Shown: piece after piece, positions 12,615 to 24,678 of the stretch
How positions within the stretch are numbered: the stretch's first letter is position 1
Layout of the letters: every line of letters begins with the position of its first letter
From: Holacanthus passer
Taxonomy: Eukaryota > Chordata > Actinopteri > Pomacanthidae
Reading direction: 5' to 3'
NCBI GenBank assembly: GCA_025331565.1
Contig: JAFREQ010000014.1
Location: forward strand, 14,372,001 to 14,436,000
DNA length: 64,000 nt
Program-made: the position numbers and the translations under genes
The notes under the pieces: model-generated
What the model was told of the DNA's origin: nothing
What the model saw: the letters and a program-made list of their open reading frames with translations, nothing else
Databases searched by the model: none

Positions 12615-12628
12615 GTTTCCATAGCGAC
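12615..12628 (+). promoter_or_regulatory. zmynd12: RFX X-box-like site in the zmynd12 promoter
   Basis: GTTTCCATAGCGAC lies 106 bp upstream of the zmynd12 ATG. It fits the X-box layout (GTHNYC AT RRNAAC) with one mismatch, GAC for AAC. RFX factors acting through X-boxes drive ciliary and flagellar genes, which fits ZMYND12, an axonemal protein. Binding is inferred. Confidence 0.55.
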
Positions 12629-12733
12629 CACAAACTTACAGCGCCTCAGCAGCTGGATTTAGCTTCTTCGGCTAATTTCATATTGAAGAACTAGCCGCGC
12701 GTTGCTCCGTGTCAGAGGGACTTTCTTGTGATA

Positions 12734-13201
12734 ATGGAGTCCAAAACTCTGGGGACAACATCTGAGATAATTCCTCTCGCTTTGCCCAAAGGAACAGAAA
12801 AGTTGTGTGAGCTTTGTCAAAGAGGAGCTAAGCTGCAGTGCTCCGCCTGTCGGGTCACTTTTTACTGGTAAGGCTCAGTTATGCTAGCTAACTAACGTTT
12901 TTAGCATGGAACATTAGAGCCGTTAATGGCTGTTAAAACATTTATTTGTGAAAACATAACTTCCACATGTTCATTTTGTGTGTGTTCTCATTCAAAGCAC
13001 GTCCACAGTTCGGACATTAGGTGGCGCTGTTTGCCGTCTGTTCTCAGAGCTAAACAGCTCACAGAACAAAACGTCGGCATGAGGCGCGTTCACGTGACTG
13101 TGTTGTTGGGGGAAAAAGGAATAGCTGGAAATGAAATCACCGCAACCATCCTTTCTGTTCATGTGACTGTCTGCTCGATCATTTCAGATGATCAACGTCA
13201 G

Positions 13202-13246
<45 letters not shown>

Positions 13247-16200
13247 CTAACATCAGCTTTGTTGTTGGAGGAGCTCTGCAGATCATAAGATGGTGCTGGG
13301 TGAAATCCTGCCTGGCACAGTCTGAGGAGGGAAGAGGAGCATGTGGCAGCAGCTCTCCCTGCAGGGATTTATGTAACTGTTAAAGGGATGAGCCACTAAA
13401 GCTTGTCTCTTAAAGGAAGCTCATTGTGCTCGCTTCCCTCCCAGCCTCCAAGTCGAGCACATTTCTTGAGTTAGATGAATTGAAGTCTACACACCATTCA
13501 GCTATTGCTCAAGACAATGCACAGAAAGGAGAGTTTTCATTAGAGCTGAAGCAAATAGTTTGAGCTACCTCTCATTATTTATGGCTCAAAATAACTGTAA
13601 AGTTGTCACATTGTTAAAGATGAAATGGTTTGCTGGAGGCCCAATGAGCCGTGTCATTTTATTAAGTTGTTGGACGACTAATATCCACACTAAAGTTTGT
13701 GGTGACTGTTTGTTTTCAGGCAGACTGAGGAGTATCCTGCAAAGAAAGCTCTGCAGAGACAAGAGAGTGCAGTGGCCCTGTGTCCTGACAGGACCCCTTG
13801 ATTTGTGTCTCCATAGACACACACACACACACACACACGCCAGCTATGTCAGTGCTGCTGTTGTTGTGACGTGGCCGGATTCGCTGCCTGCTCTCTGTCT
13901 CAAGAAACAAATACACTGGAGTGAGCAGCAGAGGCAGAGCTAGACTCTCAGCACAGATGGGCCGGTGCATTCTTCAGGGGCCCTTCTGATAAAGTCATTT
14001 TAAGATTAACGACCACACACTGTCCTCTTCGCTTGCAGTCAGAGTAATTTAATAGCAACGTTGCTGTAAAGCGACTTTCATCAGATTGTTTTACAAGTCG
14101 AATCACACGTAACTCATTGAATCAAACAATTGTTAACCTCATACACAAAAAATATATTTAATATGTTGCTCAAAATGCACATAGTCATAATAAAGAAAAG
14201 CTACCATAACTAGATAAATATAGTGATTCAAATGTTTTTTTCATTTGGGGATGAACAAACATGTCTTTCACACCTTCTCCTGCGACAAGAAAAGATGTCA
14301 TGTTTTACATCATTAGAATGGATCCAGGATAATCTAGGTCATTGCTATGTGTAAAGACCAAGATGGTGGCACGTGCTATTTGTTTCAAGTCTTGCATACG
14401 TCTCCTACAGCCATCAGGAACTTTTGGACATTGTATCTCATAATCTGGACAATTTTATCAACATTCTCCAGCTCATACCAGAGATCACTAAGACACCAGA
14501 GGCTGCCAACCTGGCTCTGTTGGCCAAAAGTGTCCGCGGGCAATGTTGAGATAATAAACAAAAGTGTGGTGAGAGAGGTGGCAACTGAAGCTAACTCCTC
14601 ATTGACAAGCTCTACCCAGCATTCGCCTTGCCAGTGGCACATGAAAACACATGAGCTGTAGCTGTGGATCATCTCCCATAAATGGCGTGTGGACTGCAAC
14701 ATCATGTTTTCCACAGAAACATAGCTCAACAGTTCCTAATAGCACAACTGAGCTAACAGGGTGCTGTGTCCTGCAGGCGGACAGAACAGGTGTCCTTACA
14801 GTCCTTATTTAACAGCAGTCAGTGCATGACCAATGAAACTTTAACACTCAGCCAGGCAGGGATCAGACATCCATTGCTGCAGGGCCCTTGCTGATTAGTG
14901 GCACTGGGGCAGTTGCCCCCTCTGTTCCTGTGGTGGCTACGCTTATGGTGAGCACACAGTCTCCTCAGTAGACAAAGTGCAAGGAAAGCCAAGACAGTTT
15001 CCACAGAAGTGTGCAGAAGAGGAGAGCCAGAAGAACAAAATTACAGACCAGTTATGTAATGTCATACAATTTAGTATGCCCTCTGTGCACTCAGATGAAT
15101 TTTTTAAATGGGACAGAGGCTCTGCTTTGGAAATGTGACCGCTTCAGTTCAAACCAATTAATCTACAGCATACTATAAAACTGTATGAACATTTCACTGG
15201 TTATGGTACACGTGATCTTATCTGTCTAGAGATCTGAAGTCATTTCACACACCCATTCTAACAAGGCTTCTGTTCCACACAGCATAAGGTGCAGCTCAAC
15301 TGTTCAGATCATAACAGGGAAGAAAGGTCTTTGATCAACAGCTTGATTCCTGAGCCAACATTAGTCATATTGTGCCCAGAAGGAGATTCCATATGCATAA
15401 AAAAAGTACAGTTCACACAAGGCCATTAGGACTCTGTGGCTGAAGGGAGACAGGGAAACTGAGGAAGGGAGTCACTTTGGGAATATGAAAGTGAGCTACA
15501 GTTACAGTACTTTTTAAAAAGCTTTTTTTATTTCTCAGTGATGCAGAGCACCAGCAGTCTGACTGGGTGGGGATCCACGAGAGAATCTGTCAGCTGCTTG
15601 TTCCCATTCGCACCCCGACACTGTTTAGTCTCCAGCAGGCTGGACGCATTGAAATGCAGCTAAAAAAGGTGAGGGTGAATGTGATGAATTGGAATATGAA
15701 ACATACAGCACAGTGGAGACATCTTGTTCTGACTCTGAGTCTAGTTCACATTTGTCACTGTCAAGTAACACACAAAGAAAAGCATGAATTCTAAATGAAC
15801 TCTCTCTCCAGGCATGAAAGTTTTTGAATTTTCTCCTCAGAAGTCTGTCTATGATTCATCATTTCTTTTCAAACGGTCTAGTGTTAAGCTTCCAGGTGTT
15901 TAGTTTTCACTCTACTCATTCATACAACTTAAGTTGCCAAATACAAACCTGGAAAACTGGGAAAACTTTCCTTTCTTTCACTTTACAAGGTGAATGAAAA
16001 TGTTGTGAAACATATTTAGAATAGAAAAAGGGAAGGACATTTCATTACATAGATGTCACTACAGTGATATAGAAGCCAATATTGAATATTCCTTTGGTTT
16101 CTGACTGTAAATAGGAGTTGTTTACTCCTATTAACTTGTATGTACATATGTAATATTCATGGAGGAGTCTGATGAATTAATGTAGGTAGGACAAAGTCAA

Positions 16201-19200
16201 CCTCACATGTTTCTTGGGTTTGTTTCCCTACTTAGATGGAGCTGGCTGAGATTTGCAGGTCGGTGACTGAGAGCAAGCTGTCCGAGGGAAAACACCGGGA
16301 GGCTCTGCCTGCTGCCCAGTCCTGCCTGCGCTGTTTCATAGACGTCTATGGCCCCAGCACTGTCCAGCTGGTCCCTGCCTACCTGCTGCTAGCTGAGGCC
16401 AATATGGGTGAGGAAGGAGCAATTAAATTCTCTCCTTCCACTTCACTAGATGTTTAATGCATGATTTTGTGTGTGTCTGTGCTCATATATGTATTTGTGT
16501 GTGTATTTGTACTTGCGTTTCCAGGTTTGGGTAATCTAGCCCTGGTGACGGAGCTCCTGTCCCAAGCGGAGTGGGCGGTGTTGAAGAGCCCAGAATGTGG
16601 TCACGCAGTCCACCATCGACTGCACAGGAGTCTGGGCCGCCTCCACATGGCGACTGGAAACCTGGAGGCTGCTCTGCTTAACTTTGCGAATGATGTCTGT
16701 GTCATAATTAGTACACTCACCCGAAATGGCTTCAGTACATGAAGTATTTTCAACTGTTCAATAACTTTATTGATATTGTGAGGAGAAAAATGTTTGCCGT
16801 AACTCTGTTTTTGGACTTTTCTTTTAAATATAAGTTGAGTCAGAGAGTGTGAGGATGTAAAATAACGTTGTTCCTTTCATGTCACATGCACAAACCCAAC
16901 ACTGGAAATCCCCAGCACATACTGTATGAGTATGCCTTTTAAAAAAGCTTGTTTCTCTGATGTTTTTTCAGATATACTTTGCCAGTGAGGAATATGGTCT
17001 GGACAGCACTGTCGTTTGTGGTGGCTACTTTCTCATGGCTGACGCGTTTGCCAAACAGGAGAAGATGTCCATTGCTTGTTCCTTGTACTCTGAGGTAAAA
17101 TAGAATAGAAGTGATGTGATTCTGGTAATTTGACCAGATCTATATTTGTTTATGTGTTTCATGGTTTATCCTATGTTGCTCATATTGTAGGTGGCACGTA
17201 TCTGGCACCGCCACCTGAACAAACTCCTCCAGACCCACATTGAATACGTCCAGAATCCTGACATGTTGTTGGAGCCTTCTTATGGTACATCTTGTCACAT
17301 CAAATATGTGTAATATAGAAACATATCAAACCACAATAAAACAGTACAAGGTTTCGTCCAACAATCCAACTCTTTCGTTCTATTCAAACACGTTGCAGAA
17401 TCACAAAATGACATCACCAATCCATCATTGGCTCCGCCTCGCCTGCTCAAACAGTGGAGAGATCCATTGGCGTATCACTGAAAAAATAAGGTCAACAGTA
17501 CTATATTTAGCTGAGCTGTCTTGCTGTGCAATCCGAAAGCTAAACCCCAGATTTACACAACCATGCTTAGGGCTGACTAAAGACCAGTGCTGACACATCT
17601 CTGGCTGTGCAGCATCCGCACCACTACCCTCAATCGCAGCTGCTGGCCTACATATGATGCTAAGCCTGTTAGCTACAATGCAATTTCTCAGGCTTTCTGG
17701 CATGTTTACCAAGGAAAAGTGGGTATGGAAGGGAAGGAAGCTTACACAAACTATACACAACATACAGACAGACCTACATTTTATGTTGACCTATATTAAA
17801 TGTACTCTTTTTTTATTTTAAAGTGTACACTGTATTTATATCCACGGTAATATACTTTTAAAGGTAAATGACGTTTGCACATTTGTCTCTGTCCATGACT
17901 TTCAATCAGACAAAGCCCAGCGGGCTGAAGTGGATGAGATGTTAAGAACCATGTTGGAGTTTGAGCAGAATGGCTCCAGGAAAAACTCAGCTCAGATTGC
18001 ACTGGTGGCCCACTGCCTGGCCATGCTGTGGTTCCTGGGAGGGGACTCCCTAAAGGTGAGGCATTAAAGATTCAGTTTGACACAGTGACACATTTACCCA
18101 TTAGCCTCTTTAGAGGACCGTCTCAAGACGGGATTATCTTTAATTGGTAAAGCCGTAAAGATGAGGTTTGAATTAGCAGTAGTTGGCGTGACTGTCTCGA
18201 CACTCTGATTCCTAGCTTGGTGTCCAGTCTCTGTAAGCAGGCTATTTGTGTGTAAACTCCACTTCCTTAGATGTGGGATGAATAAGCAGATCTCTGGTGT
18301 GTCATGCCAGCTGAGGGGATGAGACAGCAATGGTGCAGTCAATGTGTGTGTTCCACTGACCGTACAGGAAGTTCTGTTCCAGAGAGGTGACTGCCGCAGA
18401 CTTAAAAGCTTGTCTGGGTTTGGGTTCATTGAGATCTTAGCACAAGTAGTCTCATTCAAGCAAACAGAAAACATATATAAGTCGGCCCAACACCAGACAC
18501 AAATACACTGCAATCACTTTATGTGTTTTGTTGTTTCTGGTGGTTTGGAGGGTTGTCAGGGATGGATGAAATACAACTGGAGTTTTTTTTAATGTCACCA
18601 ACAGCTACACCAGAGTTCCAAAACTACTGCAAGTCTTTTTTGAACGGTGCCTTTTTGTTCAAGCAGAAAGACAAACAAAATAACGTGAGTCAGCACAGTC
18701 ACCCCCCCACTGTTAAATACCGACTTTGAGTGGCAAGATTGTAGCTGTAGGAACGAGGGCCAGGGCTCACCGTGCCAGGACAATGCCTGACTCGCCTGAA
18801 GGCTGCTCCGACTTACTGAAGAGTATCTTTGATCTTCACAGTCAAATTCAGTTTTTGTTTGTGTTTCATTTTGAGTGTAGAGTCAGCTGTGACAACGTGT
18901 CCTCAGAATTAGAGGGACTGTCTTCTCAAAAACACTTCTGCTGGGTGAATGCTGCCTGACATGGGCGTGTGTGTGTGTGTGTCAGGGCGCTCTGGTTGAA
19001 GGATGATTTGCTCACACTACCACCCAGCCACAAGTCTACTGTTCAGTCCAACTGTCTCTTTTTCCTTATATTTATTGAACTACAAAGTGAAAAAAACTAG
19101 GCGTGGAGTTTTAATGACCTCTTTTTATGTAGTGGCACATGATGCTAATTTTGGTCGTATTTTGACTTCTGCCCATGGTGTTGTCCACGTCATGGTTCCA

Positions 19201-19881
19201 CTGTGGGCTGAAGTGCCAGCGCTGTACTTTGAGAAGTGCATAATTGTAAGAACATGCAGTTGTTATCATTAGGATGTTATTGTGAGGGAATGGTGGTTAA
19301 AGCCTTTCACGTTTTATCTGTGATTTAAGAAACAGCCCATAGCTTAGTGTATCAGCCTCGTATTTACTGCTGAGAGAGCTGTGGGTGGTTATAACACTGA
19401 GCATTTGAGTAACACACTTACAATGCATATTCACAGTTGTTTATAGATCCTAGGAAACAAGTAATTCCATGCATGCCTCTGCAAACCTCAACAAATTCCA
19501 CATGTTTCCATCTAAGCATACATGGTTTTGTCAGCAATGCTTTTATGTCCTAATTTTCTCTCTGTTATAAATTATAAAGGACAATGTAACAGCCCAGCAG
19601 ATCAGGTTGACAGAAGGGTAAAGTGGGATAAGTTAAGCTGACCGGGTTGCAGTCCAATTTTCTGTGATATTATATAAGTCAGCTTTCCTCTCCCCAGAGA
19701 GTCTAACAGCTGCAGCTGCTGTGTTTGTTTCCGTTTGTTTGTGTGCCAGGCACTGGGATTTTGCAGCACGGCCCTGCAGGCCAGCCAGCTGATACCAAAC
19801 CATGACCTGACAGAGCCCATCCGGGGCCTGCTGCAGCTGGTGCAGAGTCTGCAGACTGAACCACACACTGCTTCTGACTAG
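12734..19881 (+). CDS. zmynd12: Zinc finger MYND domain-containing protein 12
   Basis: Eight exons join in phase: 12734-12867, 15539-15668, 16236-16407, 16525-16694, 16972-17094, 17191-17284, 17910-18055 and 19750-19881, giving 366 residues (human has 365). The start ATG has A at -3 and G at +4. A MYND zinc finger spans residues 25-62 with C25, C28, C36, C39, C45, H49, H58 and C62. H49 replaces the usual cysteine, as I recall for human ZMYND12. The remainder is helical and TPR-like, with segments such as VPAYLLLAEA and NDIYFASEEYG close to the human protein. ZMYND12 is known from sperm-axoneme studies, where it associates with TTC29 and dynein-arm components. The exon 4 donor is a weak GTCTGT. 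It runs tail-to-tail with rimkla. Confidence 0.93.
13207..13246. repeat. (TG)14(AG)6 compound microsatellite
   Basis: A perfect TG array passes directly into an AG array in zmynd12 intron 1. Confidence 0.9.
13816..13838. repeat. (CA)n microsatellite
   Basis: About 11 perfect CA units in zmynd12 intron 1. Confidence 0.9.
14387..14560 (+). mobile_element. Possible 5' LINE ORF remnant
   Basis: One frame stays open for about 55 codons, with words such as YSHQELLDI, IPEITKTPEAANL and KSVRGQC. They resemble the region just before the endonuclease in fish non-LTR retrotransposons, and the frame then ends at TGA. The likeness is by eye only and the element could be something else. Confidence 0.3.
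17285..17909 (+). other. zmynd12 intron 6; nothing recognised
   Basis: AT-rich sequence with several short open frames on both strands, none with a recognisable domain. Confidence 0.5.
18056..19749 (+). other. zmynd12 intron 7; nothing recognised
   Basis: Contains a short GT tract near 18967-18982. No coding exon or transposon was recognised. The acceptor GTGCCAG at 19743-19749 leads into the last exon. Confidence 0.5.
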
Positions 19882-20001
19882 TCACTGTACACGACTTGTC
19901 CACCCCTCTGCTCTGAGTTCTGCTCCATCAGGACATTTGTTTTAACCCCATGTGAGTGTAGTAAGAAATGAAACATATATGAGCACAGAGCTTTTGATGT
20001 C

Positions 20002-20097
20002 ATTAAAGGTTGAGCCAGTTGTAAACTGCTGTAATTATAATACTGATGCAACAGAAATTTACATGTGTCCTCAGTTAAATATCTCTAAGCACATTAA
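20002..20097 (+). terminator. zmynd12: zmynd12 poly(A) signal candidates
   Basis: ATTAAA hexamers occur at 20002-20007 and 20092-20097, 120 and 210 nt after the stop codon. No AATAAA is present nearer, so either could end the transcript. Confidence 0.4.
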
Positions 20098-20176
20098 ACA
20101 AACATTGATATTGAAATTGCTTGAAATGAGGAAGAAAAGGAGACAGGTTTTCATTGGTTTTGAATAATGACTCATC

Positions 20177-23100
20177 TTTATTTTAATCTAAAAAAAAGAG
20201 GGATATATACTGTATTTACATCATTTTGCACATTTGTGAATTACATGAATTTGGGATCCAGTTTGTAACACTGTCAGAATGATACAGAACAAAATGATGG
20301 TGAGGGTATTTTTATGCAATGTTTTTGCTTATCTCGTACCAGCAGTCCAGAACCTCTTCACCAATTGACCATATGCAGATAGAATTAAACATATGATTTC
20401 TAATGTCTACGCATCATCAACAGAGAGCTGCATTATTTCACCAAAGCATAAACATTGCATTTTCCTCTTGCAAATCAAAGTATGCTGTAAACCTTTAAGC
20501 AAACCTCAGGTCCGTTCTAAAACACACTGACATAACAAGAACCCGATGATTGCCGTGAAATCCTACATGTTATATACAATTCTGAAACATTTATCCATTA
20601 TATCAAAACAAAGAATCACTTTTAAAATCATCTCACTACTAGTGTTATTAGTACTGAATTATACAACAAAATGTTTGTTTTTTTTGGCATTCAGATTCAT
20701 TTTTTAGTCGAGAGGCAGTAAAACATGGAAACACTTGGATTTCCGCATATTCCCTTTTTAATTTTTGAGCCAAATATACATTAGCAGCAGTTTGGAATTA
20801 AATAGTAACCTTGTGCTCTGTTGTGTACACAGTGACTAGTCCAGAGGTCCATACATGTTTGTTCCAGGCTGGCCAAGCACCACACACACCAATACATTGT
20901 CGATTATGTCATGATTTACACACATTTTTTTTCTTCCTTCCTTGTGTCACTAGCATGCGGTGCCCATTTCTTTCAGTAGCTTCCATACTTTGTACCCACT
21001 TTATCACTGATCTATAAAGACCAAGCAGAAAAAACCCCCTCCCCAACTGTAACCTTGACTCAACTATGATCCTCGAATGCTCCCAAAGGAAACCAGACAA
21101 TGAAAAGGCATTTTGAAGTTGTTAGGGCACAGTTAAACCTTCAATGGCTGGATGTGCTCTGTCTGCTTGGATGATGTATAAAATACAGACTTAAATAACA
21201 GGGGTTGAAAGAGAGAAATTCACTCTTCCCTATGGCTGGCTTTTAATGTTAAAGGATATGTGATCTTTGATTTACACTGATGTGAATGTATGTAGAATGT
21301 AGAATGACACAGGCTTCAATACAGAGACTTGAAAAATAGGGGACAACAACAACTGGAGATATGAGCTTTTATGTCGGGATGTGACATGTTGATGATCGAG
21401 CCCACGGGCCTTTGCATGTCAGGAGAGCGGACATCAGTGGATGTCAGAGTTTGTTTGTCAGATACCTTCATTGTATAGTGTAGATACTGGACAACATCAC
21501 AGTAGTGTAAATGGTGTTATTCTCTCAGTGGAGCCACTGTGATCACTTGACAGCAGACTTTAAATAAAAGCTGCCTTTCCTGTTGTCTGGCGGATTTAGA
21601 TATGGCACCCTCAAGCAGGTCCCTTAGATTCCAGACAGAGTAAACTTGGCCCACAAGAAAGGGAAATAAAATCAAGCTTCACAGCGGTTTCACTTTATTG
21701 AGACAATATTAGTGCACACAAACCACTTTCTTCTTTAAAAATACCATAAATTAGGAAGAAAACAAGGAACAATATAAAACAAGCAAGGAAAAAAGTGCAT
21801 GTTAACCATGGTATACACCACATTGTCTTATACTGTAGTTTACAACCTTTTTTTCATTGTTGTTTGTGTATCTTTTTCTCTGCCTGTAAGTATGTGGTGT
21901 GTTTTTGACATGTCTCTAGCTCGGATGGATATGTCGTGCCTTTGGGGGTCAGGGGTGAGATCCAGGCTGCTTCCCTGAGTTGTGTTCAACAGAAAGGGTT
22001 TTGAGCCTAAAAAACATGGACGTCACTACGTGGAACAACTTAGAGTTCACAATTGTGCTTTTAATTACAGCTGTAAATTATTCTTAATGAACTTCTATGT
22101 TGATAGTGATTTCAGAAGGCGTACAGGAGGTAAATCAACAGAAACAAAAACCGTAAGCAATAAGCTCTTGGCCACTGAAATCCCTGGATTTTTTTTCCTT
22201 TCTTTTCAAAGGAAAGAAAAAGTAACATTCTGTTCAAAGAGACTGCAAAAATATAGTTTCCATTTTTTTATTTGTACATCATGCCAACGTAGTTCATGGG
22301 TTGTTTTTATCAAAAAACAAGATCAGAAAACAGTAAAAGTAAAATCTACAAATCATATGACTGAGAAATCACATCTAACCAAATCCAGAAATGTTAGCAC
22401 CAAATTTCAGTTTCAACCATTCAATATTGCAGGTCTGTACAGACAAGTTTGTCCACAAGAGCTTCTGAAAATTTCAACGTTGGCAGTTATTTCAGCTGTT
22501 CCAGTTTCACCAACTGGATACTAGTATGCACTGAAGCTAAGTCACTATCTAAATATTTACAAAAAAGCTAAAAAAGAAATAAGAAATAATACAAAACTAC
22601 CATTTTTTAGCTCTTAGACATAAAGGGAAGGAACACCTGGTATATCAGGAGCCATTTGAAAACCACAAGGATCCTGGTTGATATGTATTGTATGTTTGAA
22701 TATCTAGGTCGTCCTATGGCAGTGAGAAGTCACTGTTTTGAGGTATATTTTGTTCACACTCTGTCGTGTTTCCTAAATATGTCATCTGAGCGAGAAAAAA
22801 AATGCATCTGCTTATCATAAAGTGCTAGACATTGAATGAGAAAAATCAGCAGACTGCTGCTGCTGGTAAGGCTAATCAAACAAGCTATCTAGGAATGTAA
22901 AATTAAAAATCGAGCAATGGCACTCAATTCTTTTTGTTTTTATTCCAGGTTGTGACTCTAAAACAGAACTGCTATTTGTTATTTCTACTACCTTGTACAG
23001 GTCAGTTTTGCTTACATGAGCCTGCTTTATTCACAGTGAACAGAGACATTAATTTATGAACGTTGTGTCAGCACCCAGAATGGTTTTCTAGTGCCATAAT

Positions 23101-24678
23101 CTGAGTCACTGTCAACGTGGCAGCTCCTGCTACATTTTAATATCAGTGATTCAAACTCGGGTTTTTATGGATTTTAATTATAGTTACTTCATTAACCTGG
23201 TAAGAAGTAGTGAGAAGTGAATTCATGTCTCATCTTATATATTTTGAATTAAGAATAGCAGTAAATTCACGGGTGCACTTCATTGCTACATTGGAACAGA
23301 CAGTAGAATGTGTCTAGCACGAGGACGTTTTCCTCTCGCAAAGCTAATCACTTAAAAAAAGAAACACTTCATTTTGCCTCCAATCCACCAAACCTGACTT
23401 CAGTCTCAGCAGGAAACCCCTTCTTAATGACAACATAGCATAGATTCTCCTTTAAATAATGTTATTGTAAGGATATGTAAGGATCGATCTGTCAGCTGCC
23501 TTTGACACGGTCCTCTCCACACTCACTGAGCTTGGTATCTCAGGGTCTGCCCTCCGCTGGTTCATGTCCTACCTCTCAGGGAGATATTTCAGAGTATCTT
23601 GAAGGGGAGACGTGTCCAAACCGCAAAGCCTATCCACAGGGGTTCCTCAAGTGTCAGTGCTCAGTCCACTCCTCTTCTCAATATACACAACCTCACTTGG
23701 CGCAATAATCCACTCCCATGGTTTCTCATACCATTGCTATACTGATGATACCCAGCTCTTCCTGTTGTTCCCCCCCAGACAATCAGGCAGTTTCTGCCTG
23801 CATCAAATTCAAAACTCTGACACTCACCTACAAAACTGCAATGAAAACAGCTCCCTCCTACCTGAACTCTCTCGTATAGCTAGACTCTTCTCTTCTGTGG
23901 TTCCCCTGTGGTGGAACGAGCTACCAAACTGTGTTTGATCTGCAGAGTCCCTCTCAGTCTGTAAGAAAAGACTAAAGACTCAGCTCTTCACTGAACACCT
24001 TTGCACTTGATGGACTGCAAAAACAAACAAAACAATTGATGCATTCTCTCTGGCACTGCAGGCACCAAGATCCTATCAGGCTCGAACTTTGCTTTATGAC
24101 ACTTGCCCAGGTTGTTTTCTCCTGACTAGATCATTGCTTGTATTGTATCAACTCTCAGATGTACGTTGCTTTGGATAAAAGCGTCTGCTAAATGAAATCG
24201 TAGAATTGTAGGATAAAATGTGGCAGGTGTATGCCTCTATAGGAATCCCACACCCACCCCAAAAAACATAGTCACCTTCACCCTCACTATTTTGCAAAAA
24301 AGAAACTTGGAGAGGCCCATTTGGCAGTTGATAGTATGTACTATATCCCACTCTTGCCACCATGCTCAAGTGTAAGCTGAGGTTAGATAGTGGAGTTTTG
24401 GAGTAGAGGTGCAAAGCGAGGAGTCAGGGGAGCAGCCTCAGATCTTTTTTTTTTTTGAAGGGAGTTAGTAGGAGAAGGCTCATGTTTTGGTGTTTGTATT
24501 TCGTGTCTCTATGTGTGTTCTGCTTTTCTCCGCTCTTGTTTTGCATTTAACATCTTACGTTTTAATAGTTTTTGGATTGATGCGTTTTTAAAAGGAATGT
24601 TTGTTGCCATTCATACAGGTGTGTGTGTGTGTCTGTGTGCATGTAATGTATTTGTGGGTGCGTGACGCTGCTTGAATC
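20177..24678 (-). other. rimkla: Probable long 3' UTR of rimkla
   Basis: No open frame here looks coding. On the minus strand AATAAA signals occur at 21694-21699 and 20177-20182, the latter only about 80-170 nt from the zmynd12 signals. RIMKLA is known to have a long 3' UTR in mammals. The stretch carries an antisense LINE remnant (23478-24200). Extent is inferred; RNA evidence is needed to place the cleavage site. Confidence 0.4.
23478..24200 (+). mobile_element. LINE remnant (L2-like), internally deleted
   Basis: The plus strand encodes reverse-transcriptase words DLSAAFDTVLSTLTELGISG, SVLSPLLFSIYTTSLG and FSYHCYTDDTQLF, the last containing the palm box YxDD. It then jumps to the C-terminal end of a LINE ORF (LPELSRIARLFSSVVPLWWNELPN). 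It closes with a tail around GCTTTGGATAAAAGCGTCTG (24169-24188), which I recognise as the shared 3' tail of fish L2-type LINEs and their SINE partners. Stops and frame breaks make it non-functional. Everything upstream of the palm, and the thumb region, is missing. Confidence 0.85.

Larger units (their letters stand above)
12868..15538 (+). other. zmynd12 intron 1
   Basis: Contains a GCTAGCTAACTAACG word just after exon 1 (12883-12897), a (TG)n(AG)n tract at 13207-13246 and a CA tract at 13816-13838. A possible LINE coding remnant at 14387-14560 is listed separately. No other gene was recognised. Confidence 0.6.

Noticed and set aside
12196..12694. Several overlapping open frames up to 145 codons on both strands
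   Set aside because: They are translations of the TG/CA tract, with threonine/histidine or valine/cysteine runs, and have no protein features.
21982..22524. A 180-codon plus-strand open frame
   Set aside because: AT-rich composition, no recognisable domain and no splice or promoter context. It lies in the probable antisense 3' UTR of rimkla.
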